DNA of 53,236 nucleotides from Bifidobacterium ruminantium DSM 6489 (lineage in GTDB: Bacteria; Actinomycetota; Actinomycetes; Actinomycetales; Bifidobacteriaceae), in contig NZ_JDTK01000007.1 of NCBI RefSeq assembly GCF_000770925.1, forward strand, positions 1-53,236. Direction: 5' to 3'. This document shows, piece by piece, positions 46,177-53,236 of this stretch. Each line of letters begins with the position of its first letter. Positions within the stretch are counted from its first letter, which is position 1. The translations under genes were made by a program, and so were the position numbers. Below the pieces are notes generated by a model, which was not told the DNA's origin, searched no databases, and worked only from the letters and a program-made list of their open reading frames with translations.

Positions 46177-48500
46177 ATAATGAAATCATCCGTCCTGACT
46201 ATGTTGAGAACTATCTGACTCTCATTAATTGGATGATGAAAAATCATCGTGATACCTCTCATCTGTTGGTTCATGATGACACTGTTAACCGGAACATTGA
46301 TGAGTTGCCGCATGCCGTCGCTGCCGACATGCTTGCGAAAAATGTGAATCCGGTTGAACTTGCTGGCTATGTTGAAACCGGCGAATCTGACTCGAAGCGC
46401 CGTGAGAACGGCATTCACTTCACCCCTGCTGAAATCGTGCATCGCATGATTGACCCGATGCTGATTAAGTATCAGGCGCGTCTGGCTGATGCGAAACTTG
46501 TTCGGGATAAAACTAAGCGTGAATCCGCGCTGCGTGCATTCATTGATGACATTGCGCGCACTCGGATTATGGATCCGGCGTGCGGCGCTGGGAACATTCT
46601 TGTTGAAACTTATGAGTGCCTGCGTGCATTGGAAATCGATGCGCTGGTATCCCTGCGAGCATTGAATGCTGATTATGATTACACGGCGGTTCGCGTGCTG
46701 GTGTCATCGTTCTATGGCATTGAAATCAATGAGAACATTGCGCGTGCCGCTGATGCCTCCCTGTATGTCGCTTGCATTCTGATGGCACATGTACAGTCTG
46801 ATGCGCTTCAGGTTACCTGCTCTGAAACTATGAATCCGTCTCATGCGGTGATTGTGATTGCGGACGCACTGGATACCGATTGGAATGAGATTCTGCCTGC
46901 GTCGGATGATGTGATGATATATATGAACCCTCCTTTCATCGGCTCACAGCGGATGAAAAGGACGATGCCGGATATGCGGGCGAAAGTTATTAATGCCGCT
47001 GTCAAGTGTGGTGCGAGTGAGTCAGGTGCTCGGCGGGTGGATGCGGCGGCTGGCTGGCTGTATAAGTCCGCGTTGTATCTTCGTGATTGCAAGCATGCAT
47101 CGTTCGCTGCTATTACCGCCCCGAATGTATCCGCTGGCTTGCAGGAAAAATCCGTGTTCCCCGTCATTGAATCTCTCGGTTGGACATGTAATCTTTCATG
47201 GTCATCATTCCATTGGAAGTCCGCGTCAAGCGATGCGGCTACTAATGTAATCATCACTGGATTCACGATGGATGCCTCTGCGGATAAGTTCGCATTTGAC
47301 TCGGATGCAGTGTCTCTGAACATCACTGTTCCCGGTATTCCGTCTGGTTCACATGTGTCTCTGATTGATGTCAGTGGTGCCATACAGCCCGTGGATACAG
47401 TATCTTATAAGGGTCGCACTGGTAATACATATTCGGTGCCGGAAGCCCGTCGTGAGCTGTTGTCCCCTGAATTGAATCCGCTGTTCATGCATGAGAAGGC
47501 AGGATTGAAGAATCGTCTGGTTATTCCGAAAAACGCACCGGTGAATCGTGGCTGGTTGTATCCGTGGTATTCCGATTCTGTCGGAAAATGTGGTGGTCGT
47601 TATGCGGTGTCCGATCCGAGTGGATTGATGGCGGCTGTGAGTTCATCGCATGCACTGCGTCTATGGCATCTGGAAACAGGTACCCGTGCGCAAGGCGACA
47701 ATGTGAACATGACTGTATGGAAAACGTGGAATACATTCCCGCTGCGTGCATTGTCGGATGATGAGCGTCAGGGTCTGATTGATGCATGGAATCATGCTCT
47801 GTCGGTTCGTGAATCTCATATGAGTGAGTTCAAACGCTGGTCTGACATGTATAACCCGGATAAGATGCCTGCTGACCTGCGTGATGCTTATGAGTCATTG
47901 GATGCGGTGATGAATACCATCATCACTGGTAAGCAGGTTGTTCCTGATGATGAGTTGCTTGCCGCTCTGCATGGTGAATACACCCGGTTGACTGCAAGTA
48001 CACATGTTGACAAGCATGAGGTTAAGTGTGTTGACAAGCATGCTGATGAGCCGGTTATTGAATCCGTGCAGGTTCCTGTTGATGATGTCGCTGTCCCTCA
48101 TGTCGATGAGCATGTGATTGATGATGTGGTGTCCGATGATGACATTGTTCAGTTGATTCTGGATGGCGTTGACCCGGATGAGATTGTTCGCCGGAAGGTT
48201 GCGGCTCGTCAGCGTGAGATTGATGATATGGCGCGTGCCCGGATTACGGCTGCGCGTGTGAAGGCGGCTCGGTTGCGTGAGCGGATTGATGCGGCTGTGG
48301 ATGCGGCTGTGAATGCGCGTGTGGCGGAACTGTCTACATCTGTTGACATGCCTGCATCCGATGGCGTTGATGGTGTGTGTAATATGAATCGTGATTGTGG
48401 CTCTGATTCTCATGGAACCGAATGTAAGGATTATCCGTGTCGGACTCGGCGTAAGCATAATCGGAATCGTCGCCGTTCGCGTGGTCGCCGTAATCGCTGA
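46167..48500 (+). CDS. MmeI-like class I DNA methyltransferase lacking a nuclease domain
   Basis: 777 residues. The SAM motif I is DPACGAGN (136-143), the catalytic N6-adenine motif is NPPFIGS (254-260), preceded by FTPAEIVHRMIDP at the N-terminus. The VSSFYGIEINENIARAADAS region and the FHWKSASSDAATNVIITGF region match the MmeI family. Only ~85 residues lie before motif X, so the N-terminal nuclease of MmeI enzymes is missing. After ~residue 600 come a His/Asp/Val-rich linker with a repeated VDKH, a helical ARxR segment and a very basic tail (RKHNRNRRRSRGRRNR). A solitary protective methylase is the likely role. Confidence 0.82.
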   Translation: MPMNNEIIRPDYVENYLTLINWMMKNHRDTSHLLVHDDTVNRNIDELPHAVAADMLAKNVNPVELAGYVETGESDSKRRENGIHFTPAEIVHRMIDPMLIKYQARLADAKLVRDKTKRESALRAFIDDIARTRIMDPACGAGNILVETYECLRALEIDALVSLRALNADYDYTAVRVLVSSFYGIEINENIARAADASLYVACILMAHVQSDALQVTCSETMNPSHAVIVIADALDTDWNEILPASDDVMIYMNPPFIGSQRMKRTMPDMRAKVINAAVKCGASESGARRVDAAAGWLYKSALYLRDCKHASFAAITAPNVSAGLQEKSVFPVIESLGWTCNLSWSSFHWKSASSDAATNVIITGFTMDASADKFAFDSDAVSLNITVPGIPSGSHVSLIDVSGAIQPVDTVSYKGRTGNTYSVPEARRELLSPELNPLFMHEKAGLKNRLVIPKNAPVNRGWLYPWYSDSVGKCGGRYAVSDPSGLMAAVSSSHALRLWHLETGTRAQGDNVNMTVWKTWNTFPLRALSDDERQGLIDAWNHALSVRESHMSEFKRWSDMYNPDKMPADLRDAYESLDAVMNTIITGKQVVPDDELLAALHGEYTRLTASTHVDKHEVKCVDKHADEPVIESVQVPVDDVAVPHVDEHVIDDVVSDDDIVQLILDGVDPDEIVRRKVAARQREIDDMARARITAARVKAARLRERIDAAVDAAVNARVAELSTSVDMPASDGVDGVCNMNRDCGSDSHGTECKDYPCRTRRKHNRNRRRSRGRRNR

Positions 48501-48537
48501 TTCTGTGTATGCATGATTGCATGCTGACTATCTGATT

Positions 48538-48567
48538 GGAGCCGTCATCAGTGACGGTGGCGGCTCC
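48538..48567 (+). terminator. Hairpin after the methyltransferase with alternative pairings
   Basis: GGAGCCG (48538-48544) pairs with CGGCTCC (48561-48567). An alternative inner stem CCGTCA (48542-48547) pairs with TGACGG (48552-48557). The next promoter begins at once, so this could be a terminator or a switch. Confidence 0.5.
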
Positions 48568-48570
48568 CTG

Positions 48571-48576
48571 TATAAT
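48571..48576 (+). promoter_or_regulatory. Perfect -10 box TATAAT before the adenine methylase
   Basis: TATAAT lies 24 bases before the ATG at 48600. No clear -35 was found. It decides the start: an ATG at 48579 would precede the transcript start. Confidence 0.5.
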
Positions 48577-48599
48577 CAATGTCTGTTGATGGGAGGCAT

Positions 48600-49490
48600 A
48601 TGAGGTTATCGGTTCCGAATTTGGTTCAGTATCAGGGGTCAAAGCGTAAGTTGGCTCCTGCTATCTTGTCTTATATGCCTGCGATTGATGGAATGCTAAT
48701 TGAACCGTTCTGTGGGATGGCGTCTATTACATTGGCTGCTGCGCAGAATAATCGTGCTTCATTCTATTGGTTGAATGATGTGAATCAAGATGTGGTGAAT
48801 GTATTAAATGCCGCAATTAATAATCCTGATTCATTGGCTTCTGATTATGAGCGTATATGGTTGGAGCAGTTTGATTATGCTGATGGTCATGTTCAGCATT
48901 ATTATGCTATGCGCGATGAATGCAATGCAGGTAATGACAATCCTGCTGTGTTCTTATATTTGATGGCGCGTTGTGTGAAGGGTGCTGTTAGGTATGGGCC
49001 AAATGGTTTGAATCAGTCGCCGGATAAGCGTCGTCATGGCACGAAACCGAGCTTGATGTGTTCTAATATTGGAACTGTGAGTGCGCTCTTAAAGGGGCGT
49101 TCGCGTGTGTCCTCATTGGATTATAAGGATGTGCTGGCGGAATGTGGTGTTGGTGACCTTGTGTATATGGATCCGCCTTATCAGGGAACAAGTGGCACGA
49201 GGGATTCTCGTTATGTGTCTGGTGTTGCGGTTGATGAATTAGAGTCAGAGTTATTCTCATTGGATTCACGCGGTATTCGATATATTCTGTCTTATGATGG
49301 CGTTTGTGGTGTTAAGTCATATGGGCGTGAGTTATCTTCTGATTTGAAGTGTCATAAGTATCTGCTTGACGCAGGTCGTTCAACGCAGTCCACATTGCTT
49401 GGTAGGGATGATAGGACATTGGAAGCATTGTATGTAAGTGATGACATTGTTCCTATGTGTCCTAATAGTGAGTTGCCTTTGATGGATTGA
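48600..49490 (+). CDS. D12-class DNA adenine N6-methyltransferase
   Basis: 296 residues. Motif X is YQGSKRKL near the N-terminus, motif I is IEPFCGMASI, and the catalytic motif IV is DPPY (191-194) followed by QGTSGTRDSRY. It is the alpha (Dam-like) order of adenine methylases. The ATG at 48600 has GGGAGG three bases upstream. Codons are strongly AT-biased, more than in the genes to its left. The HNH gene follows after 18 bp, so the pair looks like a type II restriction-modification system. The recognition site is unknown. Confidence 0.88.
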   Translation: MRLSVPNLVQYQGSKRKLAPAILSYMPAIDGMLIEPFCGMASITLAAAQNNRASFYWLNDVNQDVVNVLNAAINNPDSLASDYERIWLEQFDYADGHVQHYYAMRDECNAGNDNPAVFLYLMARCVKGAVRYGPNGLNQSPDKRRHGTKPSLMCSNIGTVSALLKGRSRVSSLDYKDVLAECGVGDLVYMDPPYQGTSGTRDSRYVSGVAVDELESELFSLDSRGIRYILSYDGVCGVKSYGRELSSDLKCHKYLLDAGRSTQSTLLGRDDRTLEALYVSDDIVPMCPNSELPLMD

Positions 49491-49508
49491 TGGCAGTACA
49501 CTATTTTA

Positions 49509-50258
49509 GTGACTGTATCTTGTAATGCGCATCCGGGAACTGACTATCGTGGTGTTCCGCTGCCTGATGACTATGTTCGTAAGTTGGAATCTGTTAAGGC
49601 GCGGCGTCCTCGGCGTGTGATTGATGAGCTGCTGCGTGTTGGTAGTGTTTCATCTGAGCGCTTGCAGGAAATGGGTTATGAGCATGCGCCGCGTGCTGTT
49701 CGTGATGTTCGTGAACTTGGGTTCGCATTGAAAACATTCCGAGTTAATGGTAGAAGTGGTCGCAAGATTGCATTATATGCATTTGATAATCCTGATAATG
49801 CTGTGAATAAGTTATCGAAGGCTCTTGGTAGAACTGCGTTATCTGATGAATTACGTAATCGATTGATTTCAGCGTATGGTGCTCATTGCTTCCTGACACT
49901 GGTTGAGGTTGATACGTCTGACTTGCAGGTGGATCATCGTGTGCCTTATGAGATTGGCGGTGAACCGGATCACGATGACTTATCGCAGTTCATGTTGTTA
50001 ACTGGTTCTGCGAATCGTCGTAAGTCGTGGGCATGTGAGCATTGTTCTAATTGGAAGCGTAAAGATCCTAATTATTGTCGTTCTTGCTTCTATGCTTATC
50101 CGGAGAATTATACTCATGTTGCGGATCGTGATGAGCGTATATTGATGATTGTGTTCAGTAATGATGATGTATCTGCGTATGACCGTATGAAAGCAGTATT
50201 AGGTGAGCGTGCATCGGATTATTGGAAAAATGTGATTATTCGTCAATATTCTCGTTGA
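49509..50258 (+). CDS. Winged-helix HNH endonuclease, probable restriction partner
   Basis: 249 residues. The N-terminal ~90 residues contain a winged helix (VIDELLRVGSVSSERLQEMG). The HNH part has VDHRVPYEIGG (His143), then Asn169, His178, with four cysteines (CEHC and CRSC, 176-193) forming a likely zinc site. This resembles HNH type II restriction enzymes. GTG start without a ribosome site. TTGCCT (49473) and TACACT (49497) with an 18-base spacer lie directly before it, so a leaderless mRNA from inside the methylase gene is possible. Confidence 0.75.
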   Translation: MTVSCNAHPGTDYRGVPLPDDYVRKLESVKARRPRRVIDELLRVGSVSSERLQEMGYEHAPRAVRDVRELGFALKTFRVNGRSGRKIALYAFDNPDNAVNKLSKALGRTALSDELRNRLISAYGAHCFLTLVEVDTSDLQVDHRVPYEIGGEPDHDDLSQFMLLTGSANRRKSWACEHCSNWKRKDPNYCRSCFYAYPENYTHVADRDERILMIVFSNDDVSAYDRMKAVLGERASDYWKNVIIRQYSR

Positions 50259-50284
50259 CATGTGTACATGTATTCATGTATGAG

Positions 50285-50312
50285 TGCCTGTTCGGTTGAT
50301 TCCGGGCAGGCA
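50285..50312 (+). terminator. Island stem-loop, copy A
   Basis: TGCCTG (50285-50290) pairs with CAGGCA (50307-50312), inner CGG/CCG pairs add stability, followed by TTCTGTGTATG. The left arm and loop start (TGCCTGTTCGGT) are identical to copy B at 51419. Confidence 0.6.
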
Positions 50313-50376
50313 TTCTGTGTATGTATGACGGATAGATATATTGCATATATGTATTCAAACCGATTGGAGGCGAGTG

Positions 50377-51387
50377 ATGGCGAGTTATCATCCGTATGAC
50401 GGTAAGGAAATGAATAAGCATGGGTTGATGGTTCCGTGTGCGTCTGACCCGTGCAAGATACATGGTGATAGTGATGTGCAGGCGGATAATCCTGTGCAGG
50501 CACAGAAAATATATAATGCTCGGCTGCGTGCGATTGCGAAAGCACAGGATGAGAATGAGCGCCGTGTGGATAATGTATGCAATGAAATCAGCATGAGTAT
50601 TGCGCGTGATGTTGATGTTTCGGATGCGGCTGGTATCGTGCGTAAGAAAATGAACTCATTGCTTGCAGATGCGCAGGTATCTGATGGTGAAACGGATGCT
50701 CGGACTCGGAATGTGTTGATGGATGCTGTCAGGTTCGATGATGATGTTCCGCGTGGTTCGCGTTCTGATTACATTGCAAGCCATGTTAACAATGTTCTCA
50801 TGAGGCATAGGGTTGAGCTGGCGGATGATTTCAATTACGTGGGTGTGGTTGATTCCATTAAGCGGAACGCATTGAATCCGAATCGTGAATTGCGTGATTA
50901 CTCGTATCCGGAGGATTCTGACCGCTGGATTGTGAGTGATGATGCGGAGGTGAATCCGAATGCAGGCATGAAGCCAGTGAAAGCGAATGCTGTTATTCAT
51001 TCTCCGACTGGTGATTTCGGCGTGGTTCCGACTCGCACACCGTCTGGCAATCTCACATTATGCGGTATGAGTGATGATGGGACGCTGGATGATGATGTCA
51101 ATGTGGACATTGATGACATTAATAATCGTGGGGAAATACTGAATAGGGATAATTCTATGTGGGGCTTGTCTAAGCCATTGACGCCGCGTGAGAACTCAGT
51201 GTATGTCCGTGATTATGAGCATTCCGGTATTCGTTTCGATAAAGATGTCGCGAAAGTGACTGGTTCATACACGCTGCATACGCCATTCGGAGTGCAGCGG
51301 TTCTACCGGCTGACATTCACTGAGGACATGGAATCATTGGCAACACAGAATGCCGGATTCAGTGGTGATGCGGATGTGCTGAAATAA
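50377..51387 (+). CDS. Hypothetical island protein with CASDPCKIHG motif
   Basis: 336 residues, no membrane segment and not recognised. Near the N-terminus is a short Cys/His motif, CASDPCKIHG (21-30), then a helical stretch of about 90 residues and an acidic, Asp-rich C-terminal half with many Asp-Asp pairs. The ATG at 50377 has GGAGG six bases upstream. It stands between two copies of the island stem-loop, so it is probably its own transcript. Confidence 0.7.
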   Translation: MASYHPYDGKEMNKHGLMVPCASDPCKIHGDSDVQADNPVQAQKIYNARLRAIAKAQDENERRVDNVCNEISMSIARDVDVSDAAGIVRKKMNSLLADAQVSDGETDARTRNVLMDAVRFDDDVPRGSRSDYIASHVNNVLMRHRVELADDFNYVGVVDSIKRNALNPNRELRDYSYPEDSDRWIVSDDAEVNPNAGMKPVKANAVIHSPTGDFGVVPTRTPSGNLTLCGMSDDGTLDDDVNVDIDDINNRGEILNRDNSMWGLSKPLTPRENSVYVRDYEHSGIRFDKDVAKVTGSYTLHTPFGVQRFYRLTFTEDMESLATQNAGFSGDADVLK

Positions 51388-51418
51388 ATAATCCTTGCCT
51401 TGTATGGTGGAAAAATAT

Positions 51419-51448
51419 TGCCTGTTCGGTGAAATCACTGGACAGGCA
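51419..51448 (+). terminator. Island stem-loop, copy B
   Basis: TGCCTGT (51419-51425) pairs with ACAGGCA (51442-51448), with an inner GTGA/TCAC stem, then TTCTTATTTG. The T-rich tail makes it a better terminator than copy A. Both copies share TGCCTGTTCGGT and CAGGCATTCT. Confidence 0.65.
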
Positions 51449-51505
51449 TTCTTATTTGTATGCAGATATTCCGGTCATGAGAACAACGATTGATTGGAGT
51501 ACATT

Positions 51506-52069
51506 ATGTTCGAACTGACTGGAACTGTAAGTGTGTTATTCAGTGTGCTGTTATCCGCAACTATCGGCTGGCAGGCGGCACAAGGCATATTCCCGTTCGG
51601 CTTAAAGGGAACCGGCTGGGATAAGGGAAAGAAAGTGCGTGCGCTATCAAAAGAATCTAATCTGGATCTGGGTGCAAGTGCAGCCATGAACTGCATGACT
51701 ATCATCTGGAACATCTACATCATCATCAGTATCTGGTATGACCTCGGTAGATTCCGTCTGACTGCAATCCTGTATATAACACTTGTCATCATCGCATTCC
51801 TGCTCGGATGGCATCATAAGGCATTAATTGAAATCATCAAGAGGCAGCGCGCGGAAAAGAAAGCGGCTGCGAAACAGGCGAAAGCGAATCCACATGCGGC
51901 ATCCGCGTCAAAACTGTTGAAGGATGATGACCGCATTGCTGATAGAACTATCGCGGCTGGTGAACGCAATGAATCAAGTGATGACTCATTCTTCAATGCG
52001 GATGGCTCACTGAACATGAATGCGGATGATGCCAGTGATGACATTGCATTCAGTTCACTTGCGAAATAA
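51506..52069 (+). CDS. Hypothetical three-helix membrane protein
   Basis: 187 residues, not recognised. Hydrophobic segments lie at about 6-26, 60-79 and 84-102. A basic Ala/Lys-rich helix (ca. 111-135) follows, then an acidic low-complexity tail with SSDD and DDASDD. The ATG at 51506 has GGAG six bases upstream (a TTG at 51494 is not needed). The next gene follows after 12 bp, so the two are probably one transcript. Confidence 0.7.
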   Translation: MFELTGTVSVLFSVLLSATIGWQAAQGIFPFGLKGTGWDKGKKVRALSKESNLDLGASAAMNCMTIIWNIYIIISIWYDLGRFRLTAILYITLVIIAFLLGWHHKALIEIIKRQRAEKKAAAKQAKANPHAASASKLLKDDDRIADRTIAAGERNESSDDSFFNADGSLNMNADDASDDIAFSSLAK

Positions 52070-52081
52070 GGGAGGTGCGTA

Positions 52082-53068
52082 ATGGCAGTTATTAATGGTG
52101 GTGATTCACAATTGAATGCAGGGAATACAGTGAATGCATCATCAGGTGATTCATCATTGCAGGGCGTTCGCGTGAGTGATGGCTGGAAGAATGATGTTCA
52201 GCACTATCGCCAGTCGCGGTATTCGTCTCCGTTATCTTATGGCGATGGTTACGATGATTATGCGAATGATTATCGTTCCGCGACTATCACTCAGGATGAT
52301 GAGGTTGACCCTGATGGCATGGTGTATCGCGTGTATGACCCGTCAACCGGGCGGACTGTGGAGTTCGGTAATGAGTTCAATGCGATGCGCTATCAAAAGG
52401 AACTGAATGATAAATTAGCGAAACAGCATGAGGCGGAACAGAAACAGAAAGCGGAAGAACGTGAAAAGCTGCGCTTAAAGCGCATGGCTGAAAAAGATGC
52501 TGAAATCATGTTCAATAAGAACGCAACAGCGGATGATGTATTCGGACTGGCTGCGCCGATACTTGCATTGCTATTATTCGTGCTGTCATTCGGTTCCATC
52601 GCGCTGAATAGTGATTATAATAGCGCGTTCACGCCGTCCGCGAATCCGAATGTTGTCAAACCGGTTGTAGATACCACGCCGAAGCTGTATCTGGATGGTA
52701 ATCAGGTGATGACAATTGAAAACAATAATCTCATGTTGAATGGGAAATCAGTATTATCCGGTGTTGAAAACTGCCTCGGTTATGCGACTGGTAAATGTTC
52801 AAGGTATGAGTATGATTCCGGTTCTTATAGTGTGCCATGCAGTAACACTCATACTGATAAGGATGGAAATGAGTATACAACATCAAGCGATAGTTGCACA
52901 TTCTATCATGATAAGGCATATGTTGTCATCGGCGGCGGAAAATCATGGCTGGTTGATTCGCGTGGGAATATTCGTGAATTCACGGCTGGTATCACGCGAT
53001 GTAAACCGAATCCGGGTGCTGGTGATGGCTGTATGCATGACGGCAATGGGAACGTAATATTCGAATAA
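52082..53068 (+). CDS. Hypothetical single-pass protein with six-cysteine outer domain
   Basis: 328 residues, not recognised. A hydrophilic N-terminal part (~1-100) is followed by a charged coiled-coil-like stretch (~104-147), one membrane helix (~154-176) and a C-terminal part with six cysteines at 231, 239, 253, 272, 307 and 317. Every cysteine of the protein lies after the helix, as expected for an outside domain held by disulfides, with N-terminus inside. GGGAGG lies six bases before the ATG. Possibly part of a conjugation or surface apparatus. Confidence 0.7.
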   Translation: MAVINGGDSQLNAGNTVNASSGDSSLQGVRVSDGWKNDVQHYRQSRYSSPLSYGDGYDDYANDYRSATITQDDEVDPDGMVYRVYDPSTGRTVEFGNEFNAMRYQKELNDKLAKQHEAEQKQKAEEREKLRLKRMAEKDAEIMFNKNATADDVFGLAAPILALLLFVLSFGSIALNSDYNSAFTPSANPNVVKPVVDTTPKLYLDGNQVMTIENNNLMLNGKSVLSGVENCLGYATGKCSRYEYDSGSYSVPCSNTHTDKDGNEYTTSSDSCTFYHDKAYVVIGGGKSWLVDSRGNIREFTAGITRCKPNPGAGDGCMHDGNGNVIFE

Positions 53069-53082
53069 TCAAATCTAATGTG

Positions 53083-53114
53083 AGCCATGCTGAACACATG
53101 CTGTCAGCATGGCT
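53083..53114 (+). terminator. Hairpin after the six-cysteine protein gene
   Basis: An 11-bp stem (AGCCATGCTGA 53083-53093, TCAGCATGGCT 53104-53114) with a ten-base loop, followed by TCATTGTATTC. It probably ends the two-gene transcript. Confidence 0.6.
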
Positions 53115-53189
53115 TCATTGTATTCAAGAGTGCGTTGCTGTTCGGTTCTGTCAATGATGCTGAATCGTTGAAATGATGCGGATTATCAG

Positions 53190-53236
53190 ACCTTGATAGA
53201 TAGTAAGTGAGTTACCAACTTATACCTTGATAGATA
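53190..53236. repeat. Start of a direct-repeat array (34-bp period)
   Basis: ACCTTGATAGATA occurs at 53190-53202 and again at 53224-53236, where the window ends. The sequence between carries TAAGT and ACTTA as an inverted pair. Two units are too few to class it. An iteron, partition or recombination site is possible. Confidence 0.45.

Larger units (their letters stand above)
44885..53236 (+). mobile_element. Left part of an integrated plasmid-like or conjugative element
   Basis: After ychF all genes point right, become AT-richer with heavy use of T-ending codons, and encode plasmid-type functions: ParA, a ribbon-helix-helix protein, two DNA methyltransferases, an HNH nuclease and unknown membrane proteins. 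No integrase, relaxase, att site or phage structural gene lies inside the window, so the class of element is not settled and the right end is not visible. The left boundary lies between 44885 and 45082 but is not fixed to the base. Confidence 0.65.

Noticed and set aside
48579..48602. ATG at 48579 as start of the adenine methylase
   Set aside because: It is three bases downstream of the TATAAT box, before the expected transcript start, and GGGAGG fits 48600 better.
53190..53236. A CRISPR array at the right edge
   Set aside because: Only two partial repeat copies are visible, without a typical spacer structure and without cas genes nearby.

Overview
The window is a stretch of high-GC actinobacterial chromosome that most resembles Bifidobacterium. 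The reasons are the clpP1-clpP2-clpX order, a gluABCD-type glutamate uptake operon, an ECF transporter with both ATPases fused in one chain, a DUF349 protein beside hisS, and several -10 boxes so close to start codons that the mRNAs are probably leaderless. The genus is inferred from gene content and base usage. No rRNA gene or database match backs it.

Positions 1-44884 are core genome. In order they carry: DUF349 protein, hisS, aspS; gluABCD; a PPK2 polyphosphate kinase; a Ski2-like helicase diverging from rarA; a 14-TM MFS exporter; clpP1, clpP2, clpX; two identical tRNA-Arg(ACG) genes; nhaA. A leftward block follows (yraN, comM, dprA, then sdhA, sdhB and an O-methyltransferase), with pdxY upstream of it and a cluster of DnaA-box sequences between pdxY and yraN. 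Next come metY, an ECF vitamin transporter (S, fused A1A2, T), a tandem Lrp-type regulator, a MacB/FtsX-type exporter convergent with a two-component system whose kinase is a double protein, then a proline iminopeptidase family hydrolase, proC and ychF.

From about 44885 to the right edge the character changes. All genes point right, codons are AT-richer, genes are small and mostly unknown, and plasmid-type functions appear: ParA, a ribbon-helix-helix partner, an MmeI-like DNA methyltransferase without a nuclease, a D12-class adenine methylase followed by a winged-helix HNH nuclease (probably a type II restriction-modification pair), and three unknown proteins, two of them membrane proteins. 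One of these has six cysteines confined to its extracytoplasmic part. The last bases hold a repeated 13-mer with a 34-bp period, which could begin an iteron or tandem array. I read this as the left part of an integrated plasmid or conjugative element that continues beyond the window.

The points that most deserve a second look are the island's restriction-modification and membrane genes with their shared stem-loops, the DnaA-box cluster upstream of the yraN-comM-dprA operon, the double histidine kinase whose second half has lost its phospho-acceptor histidine, and the fused EcfA whose two sequence defects fall on the same composite ATP site.
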